Made by a program: the position numbers and the translations under genes. A stretch of DNA of 64,000 nt from Hypoxylon rubiginosum (Eukaryota; Ascomycota; Sordariomycetes; Xylariales; Hypoxylaceae), in assembly GCA_902806565.1 (NCBI GenBank), contig CADCXA010000006.1:1302001-1366000 (forward strand), in the 5' to 3' direction. Positions 1 to 11,350 of this stretch are shown piece by piece (position 1 is the stretch's first letter; the number at the start of each line of letters is the position of its first letter). The notes beneath the pieces are model-generated. The model ran no database searches and was not told where the DNA came from. It saw only the letters and a program-made list of their open reading frames with translations.

Positions 1-252
1 TATCACTTGAAGTTTCAACTCGATTTCTCAACATTTGTCTGTACACCCGTCACCCGACGGCGGGCTTCAGGAACGCAATTACCGGGGTATATCCGGCAGG
101 TTATCTCACTGGCCCAAGTGGGATGAGAACCTCAAACTTGATTTCATCTCTTCGTGGCTTAAGACGCGACTCACATCCTTTTCATTTTCGTATTTGTGTC
201 ATCATTTCTACCTCTTCAAGTTTTATTTGCTACGCTGAGATTATTATGAACC
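1..252. other. Upstream flank of the proton channel gene
   Basis: Contains a 67-codon open frame without recognisable similarity, and a T-rich stretch just before the start codon at 253. Treated as promoter and 5' leader. No separate gene is supported. Confidence 0.4.
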
Positions 253-1086
253 ATGAGCGATAACACTCCCCTACTTGGTAAGTCCGTTTCTTATCTATGA
301 TTTATGAGGATGTAAGAGCTCCAGTTCGTGTAAAACCACACATGTATCATGTCCGTATTGAGAAAGTTGTGAGGTTTGGATACGCATCATGAAATAGTCG
401 TTTCTATAAGCCAACAAGTCAATAGGTCAAACCACCGATAACGCAGGTAGTTATGACGACCAGCAGCAGGGACCCGCGGACAATTGGAATTGGAGATCCG
501 ACTATGACCGAGCTCACAAGGCGACGGCAAGCTTCATGAACTCTCGCGCCAAGCATTGGCTCATATTGGTTCTCATCATTCTCGACGTCGCCGGAATCCT
601 GAGCGACATCTTCATCGCCCTCATTACGTGCGAGATAGGCATCGAACACGACAAGTGGGTAGCTCCCACGAGGAACGCTTTGACCATATTCTCGTTGAGC
701 CTGAGCTGCGTCTTCCTTGTCGAATTGCTCCTGTCCTTGTTCGCCGACGGCTGGAGGTGAGTCTTCGTCCGACGCGTTCCAGAATTATTGTCTTGGATAG
801 CTTGGCTCACCCAATGGCAACTAGTTACTTCTCAAGCTGGTTGCATATCTTCGACGCCTTCGTCGTCGTCGTCGGCTTCGCGATCGACCTGTTCGAGCAC
901 AACATCGCGGAAGAGATCGCGTCGCTGATCGTCATCCTGCGCCTGTGGCGGTTCGTCAAGATCGTCGACGAGTTCTCGGTCGAGGCCTCCGAGCAGGCGG
1001 AGGAGCAGACGGGAGAGCTTCGCAAGCGCATCCAGGATCTGGAGACGCGCAACGCAGCTCTGGAAGCACAGCTCGGACATGGCTGA
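253..1086 (+). CDS. Voltage-gated proton channel (Hv1 family)
   Basis: Predicted 205-aa four-helix channel that lets protons leave the cell on depolarisation, probably in the plasma membrane. Exons are 253-277, 426-756 and 825-1086; both introns keep phase (G|GT Gly, AG|T Ser). S1 (about 53-72) carries the selectivity-type aspartate Asp62 in LIILDVAG. S3 has FDAFVVVV with Asp129, as in animal Hv1. S4 reads ILRLWRFVKIVDEF with Arg158, Arg161 and Lys164 at three-residue spacing, the voltage-sensor signature without any pore domain. The C-terminus (about 170-203) is a heptad-like coiled coil, matching the dimerisation helix of Hv1. The first ATG gives a 45-residue acidic, Gln-rich N-terminus. 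Oddity: the third gating charge is Lys, where human Hv1 has Arg. A TPTE-like sensor without its phosphatase is the alternative, less likely because the protein stops after the coiled coil. Confidence 0.88.
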
Positions 1087-2221
1087 TAGCTGATAGCATA
1101 GCATAGCATAGCCCCTTTTTTCTTAGCCGAAGAGATTTGATAGAGTTGTCATCGGCTTTCTCTGGCTCTCGGGCGCCGGCCATGCTAAATTGGAAACTAA
1201 GGTTATGCGTCGAATGCTGGAAACCTTATTCTCTCTAAAGATCGTCGGCGGCGTGGTCACCAGTCATCCTATCTCTTTCGAACTTTGCTGATGTGGTGGT
1301 CTCTGTAACTTGACAGGACCCGGTCGATAGCCTAGTCTTTCGACTGATCAGACGATGTCTTTTTTTATTTTTGCTTATTTCGACCTTAAGATACCCCCCT
1401 ATTTCGCATTCCCAACTGGAGTTGAGTATATACTGGTCAAGATCGGGATATAGCTCTAAAAATATATCTCATTATCTCATTAATCACTTATTTTCATGCA
1501 GCACGATGCAGCAAAAGAGCCAGTTGATAGTCAACGGTCAGAGGCTTAAGTTCAAACAATCCCGTTTGGGAATTCGTTCAGCCGAAACAGTTCGGACGAC
1601 TAGACACATGAGACTTTCGCATGTGAAGCGTTAACTTCAACCACTCTATTCAGCCGAGACAATAACTCTCAAGGGATCTTCTATGCTAAATGACAGCCCG
1701 CAACCTTAAAATACTCGTCCGAACTATCGAAGCTACGAATACTCTTTACCCAACCTACCTCCTTGATCCAGGGTCATCGCATCAGAAGAGAAACACATGT
1801 TCTCTGTATCGCCATCTCTCCTCTCGTAACCACGTCTTACCTAGGCATGCAGCCACGCTTTTTATGCATGTCCCAGGGCCACGTCTGAATGGTCTGAATG
1901 CGGTAGTCCGTTGGGGGTTCTAGATTTTTGTAAGATTCAAGTTACAAGATGGGAACGTACATATAGCACTTCAACCCGCCGGCAGAACGCCATGCATTAA
2001 CGAACTATCGCCGTCTCGGACGCGTCAACCTTGGAGGTTTTCCCGCCTCCTCGCCGAGTTATTTGAGTCCACAGACGGCCAACTCATAGTTGTGCTGCGG
2101 GTTTCGGTAGACTTGACTTCTTCTAATTTCCTCTCTCGTCTCGTCTCGTCTTCGTAAAACGCTCTCTACGCCAGTCTTTCTCTCTTAATTTGTGCTTTCG
2201 TCCTTTTACCATCGATTCATC
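1087..2221. other. Intergenic, no gene seen
   Basis: Holds the 3' end of the proton channel transcript and the promoter of the GPI-anchored protein gene. Just after the stop codon there is a short AGCATAGCATAGC run. A pyrimidine-rich leader (about 2110-2215, with TCTCGTCTCGTCT) precedes the next start codon. Open frames here are short and unconvincing. Confidence 0.5.
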
Positions 2222-2888
2222 ATGAAGGCTACCGTGTTCCGATTTGCGTTTCTAGCCGCTGCTGCCTCCTCGGTAGGTGCTCAGGACACCACGACGACTT
2301 CCACCGGTTCTTCGGATACGGGCACGGCCTGCGCCGCCCAAAATATCCTCGACACATGTCTCGCCACGACGGAAAGCTATGTCAGTCTCTGTGCTACGAC
2401 CGACTACATGTGTCTGTGTGATAAATACGTGGCGATTATGACGTACGATACCCCCTAACGACAAGCTAATCCATATGGCCTCTCGTAGCTAATTACACGG
2501 CGATGATAATAGTTGCTTCAACAACTGCCCCAATGACAGCCGAGAAGCGAGTTACCAACAGCAGAAGGATCTCTACTGGTGCGTTCTCTAATTCACACTG
2601 ATAGCAACGCGCCCGTCCGAATAATAACATGACGAATCTAGCATGAACGCCAGCCTCTACGCTACCACGTCCGGCAACCGCACCGTCAGCCGGAGCATCA
2701 CGACCACGTCGTCCTCCGAGGTCACCACCACCAGCGAGATGGCCGTCAAGTCGACCGACGTGATCGACGCCGCCAGCACCCCCACGGCCACCGAGACCGC
2801 CAACGCCGAGAGCGGCGCGGACGAGCGGCTGAGCAACACCGGGGGCATGCTCGCCGCCATGGCGGGTCTCTTCGCCGCCCTCCTATAG
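2222..2888 (+). CDS. GPI-anchored cysteine-rich, Ser/Thr-rich surface protein
   Basis: Predicted 177-aa secreted wall or membrane protein; function unknown. Exons are 2222-2442, 2513-2578 and 2642-2888; both junctions keep phase, and the second rebuilds a Cys codon (TG|C). Residues 1-20 form a signal peptide (hydrophobic FRFAFLAAAASSVGA, cleavage before QDTT). The middle holds a Cys module: C-x8-C, a later Cys, then CLC, then CFNNCP, then a last Cys before MNAS. This spacing recurs in fungal proteins annotated as GPI-anchored serine-threonine rich. A Thr/Ser-rich stalk follows, then a small-residue site near SNTGG and a hydrophobic tail MLAAMAGLFAALL ending at the stop, typical of GPI attachment. 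An upstream in-frame ATG at 2192 would bury the signal peptide, so 2222 is preferred. It converges on the dehydrogenase gene. Confidence 0.76.
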
Positions 2889-3299
2889 TGTAGGACGCGA
2901 TAGAGTATAGGGGGACGTCAAGAGGGAACAAATTTGGGAATTACTTGTTTGCTATCCGTTGGCTCACCGGAAGTCAGTCATAGATAAGATGAGGGATGAG
3001 ATGAACTGGAGATGCGGGAGAATTCTGATGTTGATGTATAACGCATGGTAGTTTATTTTCGGGTTTTTTTTGGTCTCGGTATGTCCTGTATTTTATCGTT
3101 TCACTAAGATCTGGCATACATAATAATACCTACACATATGTACCGCAATGCCTGAATGGCAGTCAAATCTCTCCCTCTCTCTTTCCCAGTCCTTAATGGT
3201 TGATATTTCCAATGATATTGTTGTAATTCACCCTATGTAAGTTTAAGACAAATATCTACCCAAAACGACCCCTTTCTACTTAATCTCCTTTCAACTTAA
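2889..3299. other. Convergent intergenic spacer
   Basis: Spacer between two convergent genes, presumably both 3' UTRs. It includes a T8 run near 3065 and a CTCTC run near 3175. Nothing else is seen. Confidence 0.5.
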
Positions 3300-4517
3300 T
3301 CAACCCTCCCACCTCCCCCCAAGCCCCTCCTCGATCTCCGCAAACACCTTGACCCCCTTCCTCCCCAGCGCCGTCCCCACGCCCACGGCCGCCGCGCCGA
3401 CGCTCCGCACTGCAACAACGTGAGTCAGTAATTATTCTTGCATAAGGAGTAGGTAGTAGGCAAGGGAAAAAGAACTGGCTGAAAAGTGAATGGAAAAGAA
3501 AAAAGGGGGTGAAGGGGGTAAGGGGGGGACTCCTGATGTCCAGGTAGGCAGCTAGCCATCGCACATACTCCTCCGAAACCCCCCCGCGTCCTCGACGCCA
3601 CCAACACCAATCACGTCGACGTGCCTCGTCTGCGGCGCGGCATCCAGCAGCCCCCGTAGCGCCGCCACGTTGCCCAGCGCCAGCGGGTGCAGCGGCGCGC
3701 CCGCCATGCCGCCGACGCCGGGGCCCGCCAGCCTGGGGGCCGCGTCGGGGGACAGCACGAGGCACGAGCCCAGCGTGTTGGTCGCGGTGACAAAACTGAC
3801 GGGGCAGTACGGCGACGCGTTCGCCGCGGCCGCGCGCACCAGCGCGGCACCGAGCATGGCGAACTGGCCGGCGTGGGTGTAGGGCGGTGTCTTGATGCCC
3901 CAGGGGACACGCACCCCTCCACCTCCTCCTTCGGTGCCCTCGGCAGCAACGGCGGCGGCTACCCGGCTGACCGCGTCCAGGTACCGGACCAGCGCCTCTT
4001 CGTCGTAGGCCGGCGGCGGCGCGCCCGGGATGTTAGGGCAGCTAAGGTTGATCTCCATGGCGAGCGGCGTCCGTACTGCCCCGGCGAGCCGGGCGATGCG
4101 GACGTAGCACTCGGCGACGTCGGCGGGGGACCCGGTGACGGAGACGATGAACAGCTTCTCCTTCTCCTCCTTCGTCGACTCCGCGGCGATCTCCCGGATG
4201 AACCCGAGATACTCATCCAGGGTTACGGGACTATACCCCATGTTATTCAAGCTGCCATTGCTGCCTGCCGGACCGGCGGCCGACGGCGTCGTCGACGACA
4301 CCGGGCCCGCGGGGACAGCGTGGGTGGACGGGTTGAAGAAGGTGTACTGGTGCGCGGCCGAGTCGTGGGCGAAGCCGGCGAGCAGCGAGGTCCGCGTCGT
4401 CACGGCGCCCGTGGAGGGGCACTCGAACAGAGCTTTCAGGTCCTCGAGCGTGGTGGCCCACGGGTTCGCCGAGTTGAGCAGAGGGGGGTGGATGTGAATA
4501 GGGGGCGGCGGTTCCAT
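3300..4517 (-). CDS. Dihydroorotate dehydrogenase, class 1A-like
   Basis: Predicted 352-aa FMN flavoprotein resembling soluble class 1A dihydroorotate dehydrogenases (fumarate-type, like yeast Ura1 and Lactococcus PyrDA). Exons are 3569-4517 and 3300-3409; the join (A|TG CGG) keeps phase and ends in GLGGRWEG. Landmarks: N-terminal LLNSANPWATT, EINLSCPNIPG with the candidate catalytic-loop Cys160, SFVTATNTLG, and the C-terminal phosphate-binding GVGGVEDAGG and AAAVGVGTALGRKG. The longer frame upstream starts at GTG, so ATG 4517 is chosen. No mitochondrial targeting peptide or membrane helix is seen, unlike the class 2 enzyme normally used for pyrimidine synthesis in filamentous ascomycetes; I infer a paralogue with another or backup role. 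Residues about 70-100 form a low-complexity Ser/Ala/Pro insert. The 3' half is strongly GC-rich, producing a long false open frame on the other strand. Confidence 0.86.
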
Positions 4518-5097
4518 ATTAGTTCCTGGAGAGAATTGACAGCTCACGATGGATTCTCGAGCTTGACTCTTCTAATTGTTTCCTCAAAAATGGTATCAGA
4601 TATATAAGCTCTCTGGACGTGCTCTAAACTACAAATTATCTAGATACTTACAATATACTTATATATATCTAGGAATATATATCGGTAAACGTCGAGGCTA
4701 CAGGTCGAGTCCGTCTATGTGAGAGTATAGCGGGGTTTGAGATAAGAAAGATAAGGTTCCCCTATCCTATCTTCGGCGTTTATAATAATGAGAACAAATC
4801 ATTCAGTACTGAATGAAATGCTATATCTTTCATATATCGGCCCTGAGCTCACTCGCGCCATGGTATAAGCGACGGTATATCCATTTGGACATTTGTATTC
4901 GTGCAATGTATGAAGTCAGGTCAAACGAGCCTCATCTAAACCAGGCCGCAACCCCTGATAGCCATCATTACGCCGTCCCCCTTAAGAAGAAAGGTGAGTC
5001 TCACTCATGCGGAACGCAACGATAGCTAAAAAGAACAATTACACGTAGGCACTTAATTTGCCTTTAACCCTGGTTACAGGGCATTTCATAAGAGACT
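4518..5097. other. Intergenic, AT-rich
   Basis: AT-rich promoter region of the dehydrogenase, with repeated TATATAT stretches at about 4600-4690, then the 3' end of the RING gene. A 70-codon open frame at 4813-5025 shows no recognisable features. Confidence 0.45.
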
Positions 5098-7163
5098 TCA
5101 ACCACGACGGAGGCCACCGGTGCTCATCAGCGTAATCTTCTGCTTCTTTTTCTTCTTACCACCACCACCACCGCCAGTGGTCGGCGCCGGGCCGTTGCTA
5201 GGCCCAGCAGCCGTATCACTAATACCGAAAGCTTCCATCTGCATTGCCATTTCGGCCGCGCCAAGAAATTCGTCATCTTTCAACCAGCCGTCGTTGACAT
5301 CGTGCTCCGGCACAGGCGCCAACTCGGGCGAAACGGGGATAGCCGGAGTGCCCCAGACTGTCTTGGAAGTCGACGGACTCGTTGACAGCTCTGCAAGGTG
5401 GCCGAAACCCGGCCGAGGGTTTGGCGGAGTCGTGCCTTCGACGGCACCGAGTGGTTGGAAGTCCTCCGAGTTCATTGAAGGTGTTGGTTCAAACTTGTCC
5501 CCATTAGTCTGATCAAAGTGTCGTCTTGCGCTACGTCCGATAGCCGAGGCCTCCAAGCGTTCTGCTTGCAGTCTTTCACGTTCTTCCTGAGCTGCCTTAT
5601 CTCGGTGTTGCTTACGCCGGCGCTCTAGATCATCCGAGAAGGTCTCCAGGACGTTGGCGGGTACTATATCTGTCCAATCGCACTCTAGGAAGCTCACGAC
5701 ACAACCATGCGGAAGATGTCCTAGATACTTAGCCCGCTTTCTTAGAGCGTCATCCACTACGTGGCCGGTAGAAATGTGTTCGACACGTGGAAGTAAAGTT
5801 GAGGGAAAATTTGAAAAGTCGCCAAACTTGGTCTTCAGGATGCGAATGTCAAGAGGTGACAGATAGAGGTGCGGAGGCGCCGTGTAGAAATAGAATTGCT
5901 GGCCGGCCGGCTGCTTCGCTTTCGAGATGTTAGGTAGGAGTGTAGGCTTCTCATCGCCCTGCTGACTCCCTATCTTGTCCTTTGCTGTGTTGATAGCTCT
6001 GATGGCTCGCAGCGTCCAGTCGCCTTCCTCGATTCCGAACTGGAACTCATCCTCTTGTGCTTGGCGTCGTAAATCATTCATCTCTCGATCGTATTGAGCT
6101 GCGACGTAATCATTCGTCCCTTTCATTATTCGAGCATAATCCATAACATTTGCCGCAAAGTGCCACGGAACATCTTCACCTAAGTTAACCACATCCGGGC
6201 CTCCTTCGTTTGGAAGAGCCAATGTAGAACCCGCGTCTCGCACCATTAACCTTAAAACAACGTCCTCTCCGGGTCTCGGAAGGGGGTTCTCCTGGCCGGT
6301 ATAGAAGCGCACGGGCTTAACCTCGGAAAGTCGGAATGAATCCTCGCATATAGGGCATTTCTTCCATCGCGCCTCCTTGCGCGGGCTCGGCTCGTCGTCA
6401 TTTGTCGAATTCATAAAGCGCAAAAGGCATGGTAGGCAGAAAATATGACCACAGTGTGCCATACGAGGGGCCACAGGCTCTGAAAGGCAAATGGGACACG
6501 AAGTAGTTTGGGATTCGGCGGAAGCTATAATTTGAAGGACGTCGGACCACTCGAGGTATTTATCGGCATCCATGGCCTGAGACGAGTAATCCCCAGTCGG
6601 CGAGACCACGAAACGATAGTTGGCATGAACAAATCTGGTTGTATTTGTTAGGATAAAGGAGGTGTGATCAAATGTGTAAAGTATACCCACCTTGCCTTAT
6701 CGACGGCATGGTAACCGGAGCCGGGGCCCCAGGTAGGTCTGCGACTTGCTCTCGCGTAGTCATGATGGTGGCGCGTCGGTGTGGAGTAGTTTAGGAGGTG
6801 AGTGATGGAAGTCTGCCCTCGGCGACTCGACGCGTTTCGGAGAGCTCTCTGTTTCAAAGGTTCAGTGTTTTTCCTTGCTAAATAATTCAGCGGCTAAAAA
6901 GTGCTCACGAGCTCAGCCATCGCATCATCTTCATCCGGGTTGTTGCCGGCTTCTCTTAGTGGTCTTCGTTGATTCCGGTGCTGCTTCCTCAACCCTTGAC
7001 CCTTTCTCGGAGCGGAGTTCGGGAGCGACGGGCTCGACAAGCCGGACCGACGAGAACTGGATTCGAAGCTGGGCGTAGGAACCGAGATGGGCTGAGAGTT
7101 TGGAGAATAAGTTGCCGGAGATGGTAGGGACTTGCCTCCCAGGTTCGGCGGGCCAGAGCTCAT
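5098..7163 (-). CDS. RNF10/MAG2-type RING finger protein (probable E3 ubiquitin ligase)
   Basis: Predicted 649 aa. Exons are 6909-7163, 6691-6848 and 5098-6634; joins keep phase and rebuild DKAR-FVHANYRFVV, a motif conserved before the RING in RNF10 relatives. The RING is C3HC4: Cys184, Cys187, Cys199, His201, Cys204, Cys207, then Cys231 and Cys234 (SCPICL, CGHIFCLPC, KKCPICEDSF). The C-terminal half has an RNF10-like segment (YFYTAPPHLYLSPLDIRIL) and an Arg/Glu coiled coil near DDLERRRKQHRDKAAQEE. It ends in a Gly run followed by KKKKKQK. RNF10 proteins ubiquitinate small ribosomal subunit proteins on stalled ribosomes; that role is inferred from family. The N-terminus is Pro/Ser-rich and disordered. 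An in-frame GTG/ATG further upstream is ignored because MSSGPPNLGGKS gives the most plausible start. Confidence 0.9.
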
Positions 7164-8429
7164 GATGATGGCTGATGAGGCCAAATTCGATATCGCGTCT
7201 CGATAGGTACGTCTCGATAGGTAGGATGTCAAACAAGGAGACTAAGTAGAAGATTAACCTCTGGCGACGTCATAAAGTGTTGCGATTCACCAGTAAAGAG
7301 AACAACGATCAGATAATAGAACAATTCAGACGATTCCCGTCCAGTGAAGCTTCACTTGGTAAGAGATGAATGATTCAATTGCCAATCAATAGTACGAGGG
7401 GTCCAGATTGGACGGACCCCGGAGAAGGATAGAGTGAGAGTGGAAAGAGTCACCCGGCGGGGCAAAAGCTGGCAAGCTTAGTGACGATTTGATGCAACTT
7501 GAACATGTACCTAAAGATATCCCCTGTCGCCACCCGTCGCCATCTGCCTGTCGGATTTAAGTGGCCTTATTAAAGGGACTATCTCCTATGTACTGTAAGC
7601 ATACATGTAGGTAGCTGACAAAGTGCATACAGACATTCACTCCCTACAGATTTATGCATTATACATTTTTGCATTACCCCTTTTACTTAGATCTACAACT
7701 TGCAACTTGACTTGTAAGAAGAATACTTGATAAAGATATCAAAACGACAAAACACAAGATCAAGAACCGCCATGCATAATACCAAAAGGCTACTTGTCCA
7801 TTAATGTTGCATTTCTTACCATCTCCCACTGCCACTCACTAACACTCACCTCAAAAGACATGCCGGGTTTCCAATCGTGTGCTCCGCGTCTATACTCTAG
7901 CATAAACCTCGTAGTTAGACTACTCCTCGAAGTAGCCTTTCCCACTACTATCCCCTCGTCTACCCTAGATTTTTTCATCCACCTCAGACGATGCAGATAT
8001 AACCCCTTACGTTGAACAGCAGGTAATAACAATCGTAAAGCGACGCAAGGCAAGCAAGACGAGTGGTATTGCCACCCCAGAAGAAGGAATTCGTAAGAAC
8101 GTAGCAAAAAAAGATCACAAGCAAAATTAGACGAGCCGCAAAGCAAGAAGTCAACCACCTGCACCGCCCAAAGCAGAATTGAAACCCCCTCCTTCTGGCG
8201 AACTGGGAAGCAAGATTTTCGTTTCTTCTTTTCGCGGGATCGGCCGATGAGAAAATGCCGGATATTAGGTATGTACACAAGATGCCTGACAGCAGTGTTG
8301 CGTCGTCGGCATCTGTGGCAATGAGTCGACGCAAGATGGGGAATCATAAGCTCCAAAAAGAAAAAGAAGAAAGGTCGACAGATCCACCTGAAAGCAAAAT
8401 ATTCGTGGCAATGCGCAAGCGGTCATGGA
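7164..8429. other. Intergenic: RING promoter and CBM48 gene 3' region
   Basis: Open frames on both strands at 7790-8356 are mutually overlapping and show no domain. The left part is the promoter and leader of the leftward RING gene, the right part the 3' UTR of the leftward CBM48 gene. No RNA gene is seen. Confidence 0.45.
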
Positions 8430-11350
8430 TCACTTGCTGGACAGCTTGCTCTTCACTTTGCCGAATATGGTGCTGAGTCGGTTCTTCTTTTTCTTCTCCG
8501 TGGTTGAAGGGGTACCCGGCTTGGTGCTGCCGCTGGGAGCAGCTCCCTCGGTTGGCTTGACCGCGGTGTCTGGAGAGGTCTGTTCAGTCGGCTTAACTTC
8601 AACCGGTTCGGCCGGCTTGGTGCCGTTCGTCGCGGTCGGCTCTGCAGCTGGCGGGATTATGATCGCCGACGACTCTCCAGCAGGTTCAGTCACCTTGTCT
8701 TTCAACTCCGCTGCTTTGGTCTTAAGCTCCTCTTTCTCGCCGTCCACGGGCTTGACTTCCTTCAACAGCTCAGCTTCGACGATCTTCTTCTCTTCGACAG
8801 CTTCCGTGTTGGAAGCGGCTTCGGGGGCCTTTCCTGCTTCAGCGATGGACTCCTTGACCTCGGTAGGCACTTCAGGAGAAACCTCCTCGCGGGCCACCTC
8901 CTTTTCTGTGCTTCCGATAGCATTCTGGACTGACTCCGGGAGCTGTTCCTTGACCGAGTCGGGCAGATTGGTGGCTGCTCCAACAATGGTGGCTTGTGCG
9001 GTCGTAGCAGCATCTGTAGCCTTCTCGACAGCAACATCCTTGGCGGCAAACGCGCCGGCAAGTGCAGCACCTCCTACAGCCGTAGCTGCAGCCGCGACAG
9101 AAGCGGCAGCCTCGCCGGGGGTGACGGCATTCTCCGTCTTCTCAGTGCCCTCGCCAGCAGTACCTTCAGAGGTAGAGGGCGCTTCCTTTACCTTATCCAG
9201 AAGCTCTTTTTCGACGGCGGCCTTCTCCTCGACTTCCTCAGCGATGCCACTAGCCTCAGGATCAACATTTGCTTTATCCTGGCTTTCTTTTACCACTTCG
9301 GGAACTTTGGGCTCGAGAGGTGCGCTTGCAGCTAGTGCAGCGGTTGTAGAGTCCGGCGCAGCAGATGACAAAATGACGGGGACGCCACCTTAATATATAG
9401 TTAGCTCAACCATTCCCTTGCTACGTGGGGATATGAATATTTTAAGGACTAACCTGGGAGTGTATCGCTCTTCTCGTATGACTCAGGATCGAGTTTGACG
9501 TTACCTGTAGTGCTCTGACCGGCCAAACTCTCGGGGATCTTCTCGCCTGGGGCGAGCGTGATTGGGTTAAGAGCTCCATCGGTGGCCGGAAGAGGGTTCA
9601 CACTGAAATCGCCGCCCTCAGCAGCGGGCGTCTCTGGAAATGTCCCTGGCAGCTCACTGTCTTTCTTCTCCTCCAGCGGCACTGCTGCGGCCAAGGCAGC
9701 AGTGGTAGAGTCGGGTGTAACGGAGTTGATCATGGCGGCGGTGGCAGGCGCCTCTGTAATAATGCGATCGGGGGTTAGAACGTTATTCTCGTTACCGCTC
9801 TCGTCGACTTCCTTTGGTGCAGTGTGGTCGGTAACCCAATTGCCGTCGACAACAAACTGTATAATAAAGGCAAACGGTCAGCTTCAGATGAGATTCTTTA
9901 GGTAGGACAGGGTTGAAACGGTTGTTTGTAGGAGTCGGTGAACAAGGAATGGGAGAAGAGGAGAAGCGGGAAGAACTAGAGGCGTGGCGCATGAAATTGG
10001 AGGCTGCTAGACAAAGACAAGTTGTCTACCTAATGCAGGATGCCGTATGACCCGAGGCACAGACAGCTCTAGGACTACCTAGCCTGCCGAGGGATACGAA
10101 TCTGGTGGCAGCCGCTTCAAGCATCTAGTCAGGGACAAGGCTCTGAGGCTTTCCTCCAAAAGAAGCAAGACAAATCCAGGTCAAGGGTCTCCACAAGGCG
10201 TCTCGCCTTACTCGTGCGCTTGCAATTCTTCAAAGCTTTTGAGGTGACGTCCGAATTTCCTCAATGAGCCTAACCTTCAATGTTGGCACAAGACCTCTTC
10301 CCCAAGTTTGATGAGCAATAGCAAGCCGTAATAATAACAGGCAGACACTGGAGACAGGTTGCTGATGCTTGTTATCCCTCTAACCGGATCTAGTGTCAAG
10401 GCGCAAATATGCCTGATATGTGATTGTGATAATTGACGGCCACCCCAGTAGCCCAGTAGAATCGACCTATCAGCATGACAGCTCAAGGCGCCTCGCAGCA
10501 TATCTGATCGCCTTGCGTCATACACACAGTTCACGGAGTAATTGGCTTCGGGATTGCACAGACAAGATGTCAGGGCGGGGGTCCAGGGGAAGCTCAACTC
10601 GTGGCGCGCAATACATAACCAATGTATCGGGACATCGGGATATCGGGACAGAGTAGATGAGGTTGAACGGACTGCCTATGTAATCCATTGCGCCCAAGGG
10701 TGATTGCATATTGTGAGTCAGGCCAAAGAATTATGTCGACATCCGGCACCACTTTGCTATACCTATACCTTAGGTAGGTACTGTAGGCACCGGGCACCGA
10801 CATTGCACAAATGTTGGCTGCCTTGTCTTGCGGCCTCGGCGCTTTTCCGAAACGGACCTGCTACGATCCAGAGGAAAAGAACAAAGGGAGAAAGCGGGTA
10901 AATTGAGACATGAATACCATGAACACAGCTGGTATAACAAGAGAATATGTCGCAACGAACCTTATAATAGATCTTCGCCGAAGCATCTTTCAGCGTCACC
11001 GACTTCTCGAAGTGCTCGCCGACTTTTTCCAGCTGCTCCGTCTTCTTCCATTCGTCGAAGGTGCCGGTCACGTAGACCTCGGAGGCAGGATGCTCCCTAT
11101 TGTGAGAGAAGAGCAAGTCAGCAAAGCTCTGCAAAGTCTAGTTGGGACCATGGTGGCAGTCAAGTAGGACTCGAGGGAAGAGCGCAATGAATCCAGATGG
11201 TTCGGATGGAAGCTTGAAAAAATTCCAGACCGAGAAGGCGGTATGGCGAGAAAATCGTCGGATTCCAAAGCTCGCAGAGCGGTCACGACGGGATGGAAGA
11301 GGGGTCGCATTGGAATGAATCACTTACCACTTAAACACAAAAGTTCCCAT
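8430..11350 (-). CDS. CBM48/AMPK-type glycogen-binding domain protein, cruciform-DNA-binding-like (Crp1/Mdg1 type)
   Basis: Predicted 506 aa. Exons are 11328-11350, 10961-11096, 9454-9856 and 8430-9388; every join keeps phase. The first three exons build the CBM48 fold at residues 1-80: MGTFVFKW|EHPASEVYVTG, then TFDEWKK, then AKIYYK|FVVDGNWVTDH and ESGNENNVL. This N-terminal module is the one in yeast Crp1 and Mdg1. The rest is long, low-complexity and rich in Glu, Lys, Ala, Pro and Thr. It contains two related copies of PDSTTAALAA-x-x-PLE near the starts of exons 3 and 4, an Ala-rich stretch (AAASVAAAATAVGGAALAGA) that could be a weak membrane or amphipathic segment, and a basic tail KKKKNRLSTIFGKVKSKLSSK. 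The role (glycan or DNA-structure binding) is inferred only. The second intron, 9857-10960, is 1,104 bp, far longer than any other here. Confidence 0.88.

Noticed and set aside
556..1086. 176-codon frame overlapping the proton channel
   Set aside because: Its N-terminal part is another frame of exon 2 and its C-terminal part runs through the unspliced intron; the spliced model gives a full voltage sensor.
2192..2221. Upstream in-frame ATG of the GPI-anchored protein
   Set aside because: It would put MLSSFYHRFI before the signal peptide; the ATG at 2222 gives a normal secretion signal.
3687..4607. 306-codon frame on the plus strand across the dehydrogenase gene
   Set aside because: It is antisense to a clear dehydrogenase and is Arg/Gly-rich with no domain, as expected from a GC-rich coding strand read backwards.
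8425..9393. 322-codon plus-strand frame rich in Ser, Ala and Val
   Set aside because: Antisense of the low-complexity Glu/Lys/Ala tail of the CBM48 protein; no signal or domain.
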